Shown: positions 51,028 to 60,578 of the stretch, in pieces
Numbering within the stretch: the first letter of the stretch is position 1
Layout: every line of letters begins with the position of its first letter
Source of the DNA: Nosema muscidifuracis
Lineage: Eukaryota > Microsporidia > Nosematidae
Length of the DNA stretch: 64,000 bases
Direction: 5' to 3'
Assembly (NCBI GenBank): GCA_028335825.1
Contig: JAIOKI010000026.1
Location: 1 to 64,000, forward strand
Notes under the pieces: model-generated
What the model saw: the letters and a program-made list of their open reading frames with translations, nothing else
Database searches by the model: none
Told to the model about the DNA's origin: nothing
Translations under genes and position numbers: made by a program

Positions 51028-51712
51028 AGAAATTTAATTGATATTATAAAGATTATAAATTAAATTGATATTATAAAGATTATTTTATTATAAGTTATAT
51101 TTTTATTTAAGGTTATACTAATTCTCATATTTTTTAAATTAAATTATTTTTATTTAAGATTATGCTTATATTTTTCATTTTATAGTAAACTAGTTAAAAC
51201 TTAGCAGTTCACAGAATAATAATAAATTTCAAACTTTTTATAAATATAAATTATATCAATAGTTATAATTTTATACTCCTATTTTGTATTTTTTTTTCAA
51301 TTATAATTTATGATATATTGTAAATTATAATTTAAGATATTTTTTCAATTATAATTTAAGATATTTTTTCAATTACAATTTAAGATATCTCTTAAATTTT
51401 TTTATTAAATATCTTATTGAAAGATCTTCTAATAATTATTTTTTATTGAGAATCTTATAATGTATAATTAAATATCATTTGTTATATTTTTTATTGAGAA
51501 TTTTTTAATGTATAATCAAATATCATTTGTTATATTTTCTAATAATTTAAAACAACAAATCATAATCCAAACAAAAAAAAGATAACAAATGCATAAATTT
51601 AATATTTAAATTAAATTAAAAAAGTTTATTTTTTTTATTTTTTATTTATCAATATAAACAAATTAGATTTTTTTTAATTTAATCAGTTTTTATTTATAGT
51701 AAATATTATAAT
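51028..51712. other. spacer with AT repeats
   Basis: No gene. Tandem TTTCAATTATAATTTAAGATA-type units at 51290-51385 and a duplicated ATCATTTGTTATATTTT phrase at 51471-51540. Confidence 0.5.
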
Positions 51713-51715
51713 CCC
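51713..51715 (+). promoter_or_regulatory. CCC start-proximal motif
   Basis: ATCCCTATTATG before the sugar transporter gene. Confidence 0.6.
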
Positions 51716-51719
51716 TATT

Positions 51720-52871
51720 ATGAAATCAGTCAACAGATTCCACGCTCGTCTAAGTATATTATGCAGTTCTATCAACAGTATTCTTTTAGGTTTATCATTC
51801 ACATCCTTCAATGTTTTAGAATCAATCTCAAAGTTTAATTACACAGAGAATTCTTTTATTACATACTCAGTTTTAAGTTCATTAGCTGTATCTAGTATTT
51901 TTTTAGGAGGTCTCCTTTTTAATATATTTAATAAGATAAAAAATGAGAAATTTCTTATTCTTTTTAGTACATTTACTATGTTATTAGGTTATTTAATTAT
52001 ATATATGTATCCTTCTATATATTTAATCCTTATATCTAGGATTATTATTGGATTTGGATGTGGATGTACTTGTTTTGTAGTACCTCAATATATTTATACA
52101 TTAGCTTCTGAAGAATATAAAGGTCTTTGGTGTAGTATCCATCCTATAAATATGAATTTAGGAATTCTTCTAGGTCAGAGTCTTATAAAATTTAATACAA
52201 TAGAATATTGGATTATGCCTTATAAAATGATTAATGTTTTTCTTTGTTTTCTATTAATTAGTCAGATGTTTATACTTGATACAGATAAAGATACTGAAGA
52301 ATCTGTTAGTATTAGTGAATTAATTAATAACGAATATTCTCTAAAAAGTATAATTATAGTTTGTCTTATACATATATCACAACATCTTAGTGGAATAGAT
52401 TATATTTCTATATATCTACCTGAGATACTAAATAATAATTATCTAATAGTTTTAGGAGTATATTTCTTAACTGTACCATCAGTAATAATAAGTAGTATTC
52501 TACTTAATAAATATGGTAGAAAATATTTATATATGATATCTGCATTACTACTTAGTATATCTTCAGTAATTTTAATTAATTATAAAGTAGAAGGTCTTAT
52601 TATTTTCCTTATAGGATATAATATAGGGTTAAGTAATGTACCATGGGTACTTCCTAATGAATGTACTCCTGAAAGATATGTTCCTCCTATAACTAATCTA
52701 GGAATAATATGTAATTGGGGATCTGCTTATATTTTACTAACTCTAACGAGTCAGCTTCATAAAATATTTGGGGATGTAACTTTCTTATTGTACAGTATTG
52801 CTATGTTAGGGATGTTAATATTTACTTATGTATATGTACCAGAGACTAAAGGAAACACAGAATTTATTTAA
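51720..52871 (+). CDS. MFS sugar transporter
   Basis: Codes for 383 aa, shorter than the 450-500 aa of most sugar porters, as usual for microsporidia. It likely moves hexoses across the plasma membrane by facilitated diffusion or proton coupling. Family marks: ISRIIIGFGCGCTCFVVPQY (TM4 region, R-x(3)-G-x-G), HISQHLSGIDYISIYLPEIL (TM7, the QxxSG form), LLNKYGRKYLYM (the TM8-9 loop motif), VPWVLPNECTPERYVPP (TM10, P-x-E-x(n)-R) and YVYVPETKGN at the end (PETKG). Loops are short and the N-terminal PESPR-like region is reduced (LDTDKDTEES). The start is backed by ATCCCTATT. Confidence 0.9.
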   Translation: MKSVNRFHARLSILCSSINSILLGLSFTSFNVLESISKFNYTENSFITYSVLSSLAVSSIFLGGLLFNIFNKIKNEKFLILFSTFTMLLGYLIIYMYPSIYLILISRIIIGFGCGCTCFVVPQYIYTLASEEYKGLWCSIHPINMNLGILLGQSLIKFNTIEYWIMPYKMINVFLCFLLISQMFILDTDKDTEESVSISELINNEYSLKSIIIVCLIHISQHLSGIDYISIYLPEILNNNYLIVLGVYFLTVPSVIISSILLNKYGRKYLYMISALLLSISSVILINYKVEGLIIFLIGYNIGLSNVPWVLPNECTPERYVPPITNLGIICNWGSAYILLTLTSQLHKIFGDVTFLLYSIAMLGMLIFTYVYVPETKGNTEFI

Positions 52872-53044
52872 TTAAAAAATAAAATTTAATTAATTTTTAT
52901 GTACTAGAAACTAAAAAAATGTTTACTTATTTATATTGTTATAATAATTTTATCATTAAACAAGTTGAGTTTAAAATTTAATGTAATTATAAATTCTTTA
53001 TTTTTTTAATCAGATGAAATGCTTTTCGAGGTACAGCTTAATAG

Positions 53045-53165
53045 AATATATAAAAAATTAATTAGAATTTCTAAAAAATTGATTAGAATTTATATTATTA
53101 ATTGATTACAATTTATATTATTAATTGATTAGAATTTACATTATTAATTATTTTTGATTAGAATT
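53045..53165. repeat. AT-rich tandem array
   Basis: Four to five imperfect copies of ATTATTAATTGATTAGAATT. Confidence 0.6.
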
Positions 53166-53544
53166 TAGATGATAAAATAAATTAGATTGATAAAATTCCA
53201 TTTAAGAAATTCATTTATATTGATAATTGTTATAATATTTTATGATAATTATCTCATAAAGAGAAAATTAAATAATTTTACACTCTGCTATTTTAAAGAA
53301 TATCTTTCATTCTGAATTATTTTTTTTTATTAATTTTATTTGTTTATAATTAAAAACTATTACGTGTATTTCATTCATTAAATATTCAAACAAATACTTT
53401 ATATGCTAAATATTATTTATTAATCAATAAATAGTATTAGATCTATTCTATAATTATTTCAAAAATGTCAATTCTATCAAAAAAAAATAACTTATATGTA
53501 ATTTATAAAACTCATAAAAAACTTCACAACTTTTAATGATATCA

Positions 53545-53750
53545 AAAAAATTCAAAACATTATCACTATAAAAATTATAACTATAAATATTATCACTATA
53601 AAAAATTTATAACAATATATTTAAAACGTTCTTACATAAAAAATTCAAAACATTATCACTATAAAATTTATCACAATAAAAATTATAACTATAAATATTA
53701 TCACTACAAATATAAAATCATAAAAATTCAAAACATTTTCACTATAAAAA
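53545..53750. repeat. AT-rich tandem array
   Basis: Several imperfect copies of TTCAAAACATTATCACTATA with AAATTATAACTATAAATATT units between. Confidence 0.65.
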
Positions 53751-53973
53751 TTTTCTTATATTTAAGATAATTCCATAGTTTAAAACACTTCTCATCAAAT
53801 TTATTAGAAAAATTATTAATAAAATTTAACTGACTAACTGTAATGCAAATTTTATATTGATTACGATTCATAATACTAAAAAGAGAAAGAAGTTTCTTAT
53901 TATCATTAATATTATCAACAATATGTTGTATTACTATACACATTTTTTTATAATTAAATTGTAACGTCTCCAT
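53728..53973 (-). CDS. possible small protein
   Basis: An 81-codon ATG frame (METLQFNYKKMCIVIQHIVD, ending in a basic KYKKIFIVKMF) directly divergent from the SAM synthetase gene. Composition is protein-like and the N-terminal half is amphipathic. It has no C run on its own strand next to the ATG and its 3' end runs into the tandem repeat. I cannot say whether it is real. Confidence 0.3.
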   Translation of the reverse strand: METLQFNYKKMCIVIQHIVDNINDNKKLLSLFSIMNRNQYKICITVSQLNFINNFSNKFDEKCFKLWNYLKYKKIFIVKMF

Positions 53974-53993
53974 CTAAAAAAAAACAACTCTTA

Positions 53994-53997
53994 CCCC
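53994..53997 (+). promoter_or_regulatory. CCCC start-proximal motif
   Basis: ACCCCTAAGAAATG before the SAM synthetase gene. Confidence 0.65.
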
Positions 53998-54003
53998 TAA
54001 GAA

Positions 54004-55155
54004 ATGAAAAAATTTATTTTTACTTCAGAATCTGTTGGTGAAGGACATCCAGATAAAATATGTGATCTAATATCTGATAGTATCCTTGATAAATGCTTAG
54101 AACAGGATCCTTTAAGTAGAGTTGCTGTTGATGTTTGTGTAAAAAGTGATCTTGTGGTTTTAGTAGGAGAAATAACTACAAAAGCAGTTATTGATTACGA
54201 AGAAGTGGCTAGAAATGTGTTAAGAAGTATTGGTTACTCTCAAAATAATATAGGAATAAATGGAAATACCTGTACAGTATTAGTTAATATAAAAAATCAG
54301 AGTCCAGATATTAGTCAAAGTTTAGATACACATACCGGAAATCCTTACGATCTTGGTGCAGGGGATCAAGGAATAATGTTTGGATACGCTACAGATGAAA
54401 CTGAAGAAAGAATGCCTCTGACTGTTGTTTTAAGTCATAAATTGGCTGAAAGATTAGAATATTTAAGGAAGAGTGGTTCAGCTAATTTTCTTAGACCAGA
54501 TTGTAAAACACAAGTAACTGTTGAATACGAAATTAGAGCTGATAACTCATTACAACCAAAAAGAATACATACAATCGTAGTCAGTACACAACATACTGAA
54601 GATATTAATGTTGATACATTACGTGCTTATATAAAAGAAAACGTCATTTCATCTGTAATTCCAGAAGAAATGCTTGACGATCGTACGGTCTTTCATATAA
54701 ATCCTTCTAACAAATTTGTAATAGGTGGACCAGAAGGTGATTCTGGATTAACTGGTAGAAAGATTATCGTAGATACTTATGGTGGATGGGGTGCACATGG
54801 TGGAGGTGCTTTCAGTGGTAAAGACTGGTCTAAAGTAGATAGAAGTGGGGCATATGCTTGTAGATGGATAGCTAAATCTTTAGTTGATAATAATATCTGT
54901 AAAAGATGTTTGGTACAAGTAAGTTATGCTATAGGAATTCCTGAACCACTTTCTATATTTGTAGACACTTACAATACATCAGAATATTCTAATGAAGAAA
55001 TTTTACAGATTATTAATAAGAATTGGAGTTTAAGGCTTGGAGATATAGTCAAAGATCTTGAGTTATACAAGCCTTTATACAAAAATACAGCAAAGTATGG
55101 TCATTTCGGTAAGAAAGAATACAATTGGGAAAAGTCAAAGATTTTTAAAAAATAA
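54004..55155 (+). CDS. S-adenosylmethionine synthetase
   Basis: Codes for 383 aa, the normal length. It makes S-adenosylmethionine from methionine and ATP in the cytosol, the methyl donor for RNA, DNA and protein methylation. All signatures are present: SVGEGHPDKICDLISDSILD (residues 10-29, with the ATP-binding His), LGAGDQGIMFGYA (117-129), FVIGGPEGDSGLTGRKIIVD (238-257) and GGGAFSGKDWSKVDRSGAY (266-284). Well conserved against the usual background here and therefore a good codon-use reference. The start is supported by ACCCCTAAGAAATG. No insertion of the low-complexity type seen in its neighbours. Confidence 0.97.
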   Translation: MKKFIFTSESVGEGHPDKICDLISDSILDKCLEQDPLSRVAVDVCVKSDLVVLVGEITTKAVIDYEEVARNVLRSIGYSQNNIGINGNTCTVLVNIKNQSPDISQSLDTHTGNPYDLGAGDQGIMFGYATDETEERMPLTVVLSHKLAERLEYLRKSGSANFLRPDCKTQVTVEYEIRADNSLQPKRIHTIVVSTQHTEDINVDTLRAYIKENVISSVIPEEMLDDRTVFHINPSNKFVIGGPEGDSGLTGRKIIVDTYGGWGAHGGGAFSGKDWSKVDRSGAYACRWIAKSLVDNNICKRCLVQVSYAIGIPEPLSIFVDTYNTSEYSNEEILQIINKNWSLRLGDIVKDLELYKPLYKNTAKYGHFGKKEYNWEKSKIFKK

Positions 55156-55549
55156 ATAATTTTATTAAAATTTTTTCTTAATTTAAAGGAGTACTAAAAA
55201 AAGTTATTAAGTACCATTTATAAAATAAATTTTGTAAAGAGTTTAATGTTTTCATCCCGTTATTTTTCAATAAAATATATTTTTAAGCATTAAATTTTTT
55301 TCTTTGCGTTATTTTCAATAAAAAGTATTTTTATAATTTATTAAATATATATTTTATAAAATATTAAATATTTTCTTCTCGCTATTTTAAAATATTAAAT
55401 ATTAATATAATTTATTAAATATATTTCTTTGCACTATTTTTTAATAACAATTTCAAACTATAAATTAATGTTAATTAAATCTGCTTTATTAACTAATTTT
55501 TAATAAATTATATTAATTTTAATTTATTTTTCCATAAATATATTTCTCT
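55156..55549. other. AT-rich spacer
   Basis: No gene. Loose repeats of TTTATTAAATATATTTCTTTGC type at about 55270-55440. Confidence 0.45.
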
Positions 55550-55552
55550 CCC
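55550..55552 (+). promoter_or_regulatory. CCC start-proximal motif
   Basis: CTCCCTAAGTATTATG before the 55561 gene. Confidence 0.55.
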
Positions 55553-55560
55553 TAAGTATT

Positions 55561-57117
55561 ATGAAATTATACACTATCTTCGTCTTATTTATTAGGATAT
55601 TATCAACCGATAAGTTAAAAAATCATCTTATTGACATTATTTCAGAGAAATACGAGAACAAAGACTATTTTATGATGGATAAATCAAAAAATACTTCATG
55701 TCATTCAATTGTATTTGGTAAATCATGGATTCATATTAAAAAATATGATAAATTTGTAAAAACTGTTGAGAAATTTGTATATATCGATGAGAATGATTTA
55801 TTTCCTAATAAATACAATCAACACCTTATAAATGTACTATCTTTAGTTTTTAACGGCAAAGGAATCATTTTTATAGATCATAAAAACGGGTGCCAAATTG
55901 AATTTATAAAATATCTTTTAAACTCATTTTGGACTGGTTGTGCTGATCTTGAAGATATGACAGATCTTGTTCATAATGATGTATTTACTATGAATCATAC
56001 AGCAATATCTGATAAAGTTTTTACAATACTTCCTCTTTTTAAGAACAAATTCGACAGAAAAGAAAGATTTTCTATTCTTTCCACAGGTATATTTCTAAAT
56101 ATACTAGTAGAAGATAATATTTATGTATTTGAAATAGATTCTGATTTATTAGGAAATTATATAGTAATTAATGAAATAATCAATGAATATTTTAAATGTT
56201 CTAATGTAAAAAATTTTGAAAGAAAAGAATATCTAAAAAATTATCTTGATATACCGTTATTACGTAATTTATATTCGAACTCGAAAATAACAACAAATTT
56301 ATACTTTCCGTATGAACTTTTTAAAATACAGATATTTAAAAATAGGAATTCTTTTTTAAATCCAATATTTTATTTTTCAAGAGATACTTGGGATATGAAA
56401 TCTAACGAAATGAGCTCATCTTTTTTAACTGATCCTATAAATACTCTTTTAATAAATTATATGAAGAATTCTTTTAGTATAAATGGTATAAAAATATCTT
56501 CAAGAAAAAAAGAAGGAGAAGTTTTTTCAACAAAGAAAGATCTTGAAAATATATTAATATTTTGTGAAAAGAGTATAGATATAAATTTCTTTGTAGTAGA
56601 TTATATTATATATATTCTTAAAGGATCTTCTATACTAAACAAGGCTTTATATAATATTATAAATAGATCTAAAGCATTATATATAATATTTATACAAGCT
56701 TTATACTTATGTGAAGTATTAAATAAAGAAGAAATGGAGAAATTTAAAATATCTTCTGATTGTAATTTTGAATTAGAAATTCTTGATAAACTACAAGAAA
56801 AAAATGTTGTTTATAGTCATAGGTATGGTAAATTATTAAGATTGATTATCTATATTGAAGTTAATAATATGTGGAAAGAATTTAATTTATCAGATGGAAC
56901 AGAGAATGACTTTTTATTTTTTAGGGATACTAGAGATGTACTTAAAAATATAAGAAATAATCAACTTCTTGATGAAGAAATTGATTTGAGTGATTCTATT
57001 ATAAAATATATTTTAAAATATAATGAAATGTTTGATTTGTTTAAAATATTTGATTCGTATATTGAAAAAATTATTCCTAAAGTAGTTGAAGATTTCAAGT
57101 TAAAGAATTTTAATTAA
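55561..57117 (+). CDS. family A protein, secreted-type leader, unknown function
   Basis: Codes for 518 aa. Leader MKLYTIFVLFIRILS. N-terminal signature ENKDYFMMDKSKN at about 37. It shares with the 58260 protein an FYFSRDTWDM...DPINTLL block (F-x-RD-x-WD, then DPIN-x-L), an ILKGSSILNKALYNIINRSK block near 358 and YGKLLRLIIYIEVNNMWKEF then FFRDTRD near 435-470. With 58260 it forms a closely related tandem pair, clearly separate from the 8333/29809 subgroup. No enzyme motif seen. It has the C run typical of housekeeping starts here. Likely secreted or membrane-associated. Confidence 0.78.
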   Translation: MKLYTIFVLFIRILSTDKLKNHLIDIISEKYENKDYFMMDKSKNTSCHSIVFGKSWIHIKKYDKFVKTVEKFVYIDENDLFPNKYNQHLINVLSLVFNGKGIIFIDHKNGCQIEFIKYLLNSFWTGCADLEDMTDLVHNDVFTMNHTAISDKVFTILPLFKNKFDRKERFSILSTGIFLNILVEDNIYVFEIDSDLLGNYIVINEIINEYFKCSNVKNFERKEYLKNYLDIPLLRNLYSNSKITTNLYFPYELFKIQIFKNRNSFLNPIFYFSRDTWDMKSNEMSSSFLTDPINTLLINYMKNSFSINGIKISSRKKEGEVFSTKKDLENILIFCEKSIDINFFVVDYIIYILKGSSILNKALYNIINRSKALYIIFIQALYLCEVLNKEEMEKFKISSDCNFELEILDKLQEKNVVYSHRYGKLLRLIIYIEVNNMWKEFNLSDGTENDFLFFRDTRDVLKNIRNNQLLDEEIDLSDSIIKYILKYNEMFDLFKIFDSYIEKIIPKVVEDFKLKNFN

Positions 57118-57119
57118 AT

Positions 57120-57365
57120 TTATTGATAAAATATTGTTCTTAATTTTAAAAATATTGTTTTTAATTTGTAATATTTAGTTATTAATTTAAAAAATATTGT
57201 TTTTAATTTGTAATATTTAGTTCTTATTAAATTATTAAGTTCTTAATTTGTAATATTTAGTTATTAATTATAAATATTTAATTCTAATTAAATTATTTAG
57301 TTATTAATTTTAAAAATATTGTTTTTAATTTGTAATATTTAATTCTAATTAAATTTATTAATAAA
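57120..57365. repeat. AT-rich tandem array
   Basis: Imperfect repetition of AAAAATATTGTTTTTAATTT and TGTAATATTTAGTTATTAAT units. Confidence 0.65.
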
Positions 57366-57836
57366 ATTTAGTTCTACATTAAATTTGTAATAAATAACTT
57401 AAATCTCTGTATTTTCAATTAAACATAATTTACACTGAAGAAATTAGATTAAATTCAAAAGCGGAGAAAATAAGCAAATAAAGAACATGAAACAAAAAAA
57501 ATTCACTTTTTGATATTCATTTTAACCATATCCATAAATATTTAAATAATTACCATAATCTATTTATAAATCATAAAATGTAATCAAATTATTCGTTTAA
57601 TTACAAAGTTTTTATAATAAGAATTATTAGAAATAAAATCTTTAATACAGTTTTGTTCAAATATTTTATCTTTAACTGGTTTATTAATTCTCAATATTAT
57701 ACTTTGTTTATTTAAACAAACAAAGTATAATACGAATTTATCAAATTTCGAAACATTGAAATATTTTTTCAAAATTTTTTATTTTAAAATTATTAGTAAA
57801 TGATTTATATATCGTAAATCTAAGTTTGTGGATTCG

Positions 57837-57963
57837 ACAGTTAAATATAAAGAAGATTTAGTAAAACTTTTATAAAGTTAATTTAACAGAATCTAATGAT
57901 ATTACAGTTAAATATAAAGAAGATTTAGTAAAACTTTTATAAAGTTAATTTAACAGAATCTAA
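57837..57963. repeat. 60-bp direct duplication
   Basis: Two identical 60-base copies (57837-57896 and 57904-57963, beginning ACAGTTAAATATAAAGAAGA and ending AACAGAATCTAA) separated by 7 bases. The identity implies a recent duplication. Confidence 0.9.
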
Positions 57964-58249
57964 ATGATAAGATATATGAATTAATTATCATCTAAATCTT
58001 TTCAATAGAATTAAATTAATTAAATTCATTTAGTACTTCTCAAATTTATTATACATCTCATCAAGATATATTCCTTATATCTTCTCATAATTTAGTAATC
58101 TGTATAACAATATATCCATAACCTATTTATATATGAGATTACATCATTAGTATTGCTAATCTCGAGTATTCATGTCGATGACAATATTAATTTAACTTTC
58201 AATTTTTTTAAAAAAAAATATTTAATCCTTTAACCACCAAATTTCCCCA

Positions 58250-58253
58250 CCCC
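58250..58253 (+). promoter_or_regulatory. double C-run start-proximal motif
   Basis: CCCCACCCCTTTTTAATG: two C runs before the ATG at 58260. Confidence 0.6.
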
Positions 58254-58259
58254 TTTTTA

Positions 58260-60110
58260 ATGAATTCTCTTTCTACTAAACTTATAAAACAGGAAAATAT
58301 TAATAGACCAAAACTATATAATCACTTAATATCAATCATTAAGAAAAAAACAATAACAAATGATTATTTTAAAATAGATCTATTTCCAGTTTTATATTTT
58401 CATATACATCTTTCTCCAAATCGTATAACAATAATATCCAAGAAATCATCTTCACAGAATTCTAAGACATTCCTTGTAAACGATTCTTTAAATATTATAC
58501 AAAAGATTTCTGATATTGTATTATCAAATTCTTATGAAGATTCCGTTCGATATGTTTTTATAGATCAGGAACTTGATATATGTACAGTATTCGAGAATAA
58601 ACTTAAAAATTTTATTCAGTCTAAACTTCATTCAAATATGTGTATAAAATTTTTTAGTTATAATAGATATTTTGATCTTACACCTAATGATATTAGATAT
58701 TTTGATAGACAATGTATAGATAGAATATATTCTATAGATTGTACTAGTTTACTTATCAAATTAAAAACTAGGTGTGCTAGTACTACTAAAAATAAAATAT
58801 TAAGGATGTCCAATAGATCTATTTATATAATAAGATATGATGAAATAGATCCAAAAATTATTTTAGATTGTGTTATGAATGAAATTAATCATTTATACAA
58901 AGATTTATATGATGATATTAATAAGGATAAAAAATGTAATAACGATTTTTATAATACTTCTAATAAAGGTAATACTAATAATAATAAGAATATTACTAAT
59001 AGGAATACTACTAATAGGAATAATATTACTAATAAGAATGAAGATAATACAACTAATAAAGATAATAGGAATGAAGATAATGCAACTAATAAAGATAATA
59101 AAGTTAATACAACTAATAAAGATAATAATAATAATATTACTAATAAGATACATGAAAATAATTATTATAAAGATTTTTTAATTAAATATACAAATATTCC
59201 TTTACAATTATATCTAAGAGATAAATATGCTATATGGTACAATAAAGAAAGTATATTTAAGAAAAATATTTTAGAATATTATTCTATAAAAGAAAAAGAT
59301 ATTTTATATTTCTTTTGTAGAGATAAATGGGATACAATAGGAAAATGTTATGATCCAATTAACTCATTAGTAATGTATCAAGTTAATGACGTCATAGGAA
59401 TGAATAATTACATCATAACTTCAAATGATAAAATATCTTATAACAAGTTAATTTCTAAATCAGATTTTGATAAATTAATTTTTAATTTAAAAAAAATTAA
59501 TGAAGATAATTTATCTACTAAACATTATATATTAGAAATACTCAAAGGATCTTCTTTATTAGATAAAGCTATATCAAATTTACTAAATAGAAAATCAGAG
59601 CTAAATATTCTTTTTACTATGATACTTTACATATGTGAGTTAGTTAAATCAGAATATTTCGATGATAGTCTTATAATTAAAATTAAAAATAAACTTTATG
59701 AACATAAGTATAATAAATTACTTATTATGGTAATTTATAAAGAAATAAATGATATGTGGATGAATAATGAAAATTTTGAATTCTTTAGAGATATTCAAAT
59801 GATCAATTATGAATATTCTATTAATAAAGAAAGAAATGATGATTTAATTATTGAAGAAAGAAAAGATGATTTAATTAATAAAGAATATTCTATTAATAGA
59901 GAAAGAAATAATGATTTAATTAATGAAGAATATTTTATTAATAGAAAAAGAAATGATGATTTAATTAATGAAGAAAGAAAAGATTTAGTAAAGATTATTA
60001 AAGAATATTATGATAAAATGTATAAGAATATAAATCTTGTTAACGTTTATAACAGAATGATAGAAGAAAGCATTCCCAACATAATAAAAGAATATGAAGA
60101 AAATAAATAA
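58260..60110 (+). CDS. family A protein without leader, with Asn-rich insertion
   Basis: Codes for 616 aa, the longest member. No signal peptide (MNSLSTKLIKQENINRPKLY); the first ATG after CCCCACCCC is clear, so it may be cytosolic unlike its neighbour. N-terminal signature TNDYFKIDLFPVLYF at about 33. An Asn/Thr/Lys/Asp insertion of about 70 residues (about 228-300, TNKDN units) interrupts the protein. FFCRDKWDT and DPINSLV follow near 350-370, then ILEILKGSSLLDKAISNLLN near 424. Near 520-575 there is a second repeat, NDDLINEE/YSINRER units. Tandem paralogue of 55561; loss of the leader suggests different localisation. Confidence 0.78.
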   Translation: MNSLSTKLIKQENINRPKLYNHLISIIKKKTITNDYFKIDLFPVLYFHIHLSPNRITIISKKSSSQNSKTFLVNDSLNIIQKISDIVLSNSYEDSVRYVFIDQELDICTVFENKLKNFIQSKLHSNMCIKFFSYNRYFDLTPNDIRYFDRQCIDRIYSIDCTSLLIKLKTRCASTTKNKILRMSNRSIYIIRYDEIDPKIILDCVMNEINHLYKDLYDDINKDKKCNNDFYNTSNKGNTNNNKNITNRNTTNRNNITNKNEDNTTNKDNRNEDNATNKDNKVNTTNKDNNNNITNKIHENNYYKDFLIKYTNIPLQLYLRDKYAIWYNKESIFKKNILEYYSIKEKDILYFFCRDKWDTIGKCYDPINSLVMYQVNDVIGMNNYIITSNDKISYNKLISKSDFDKLIFNLKKINEDNLSTKHYILEILKGSSLLDKAISNLLNRKSELNILFTMILYICELVKSEYFDDSLIIKIKNKLYEHKYNKLLIMVIYKEINDMWMNNENFEFFRDIQMINYEYSINKERNDDLIIEERKDDLINKEYSINRERNNDLINEEYFINRKRNDDLINEERKDLVKIIKEYYDKMYKNINLVNVYNRMIEESIPNIIKEYEENK

Positions 60111-60578
60111 ACTTTTTATATCTGATTATATTTTAATATACTTAATTATTAGTCTTATTATGCTACTGAGAAAATATTTTTAATGTTAGGTAGAATTAAT
60201 AAAATATTGAAAAAAGATAAATGAAATATTTTTTATTATAACAAATCTAATAAAGGATATTAGGAAGATAATATTATAAAAATCTTTATTATCTCAAGTT
60301 ATAGTATAAATTTAAAATTCATGTATTAAATCATTGATTCGAATATATAAGAAGAACCAGATTATATCATTCTATAAAAATAAGACAGTTTCTTGAAACA
60401 ATGATAGAATTCAAATAAAATTAAAATAAATTAAATAACGAAAAATCAAAAATTCAATAAATCCATTTATATACTCCGATGAAAAGTGAAAATTAACATT
60501 AAAAATAAAAAATTCAATAAATCCATTTATATACTCCGATGACAAGTGAAAATTAATAATCAATCTACTTTTATTTCT
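60111..60578. other. spacer with tandem duplication
   Basis: No gene. Holds the 60-bp tandem pair at 60441-60560. Confidence 0.45.
60441..60560. repeat. 60-bp tandem duplication
   Basis: Two adjacent 60-base units (60441-60500, 60501-60560) sharing ATTCAATAAATCCATTTATA and CTCCGATGAMAAGTGAAAAT with few differences. Confidence 0.9.

Larger units (their letters stand above)
52872..53993. other. spacer with AT tandem repeats
   Basis: Tandem repeats at 53045-53160 (TTATTAATTGATTAGAATTT type) and 53545-53745 (AAAATTCAAAACATTATCACTATAA type). A minus-strand 81-codon frame is described separately. Confidence 0.45.
57118..58249. other. spacer with tandem duplications
   Basis: No supported gene. 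The 62-codon minus-strand frame at 57584-57772 lacks an ATG. Contains the arrays at 57120-57365 and 57837-57963. Confidence 0.45.

Noticed and set aside
57584-57772. 62-codon minus-strand frame
   Set aside because: Begins with TTG rather than ATG, lies in repeat-rich spacer and has no C run.
58879-59181. Ile-rich frames on both strands
   Set aside because: Alternative frames of the Asn-rich repeat in the 58260 gene.
60300-60420. tRNA-like stretch in the spacer
   Set aside because: No cloverleaf or conserved T-loop sequence can be drawn.
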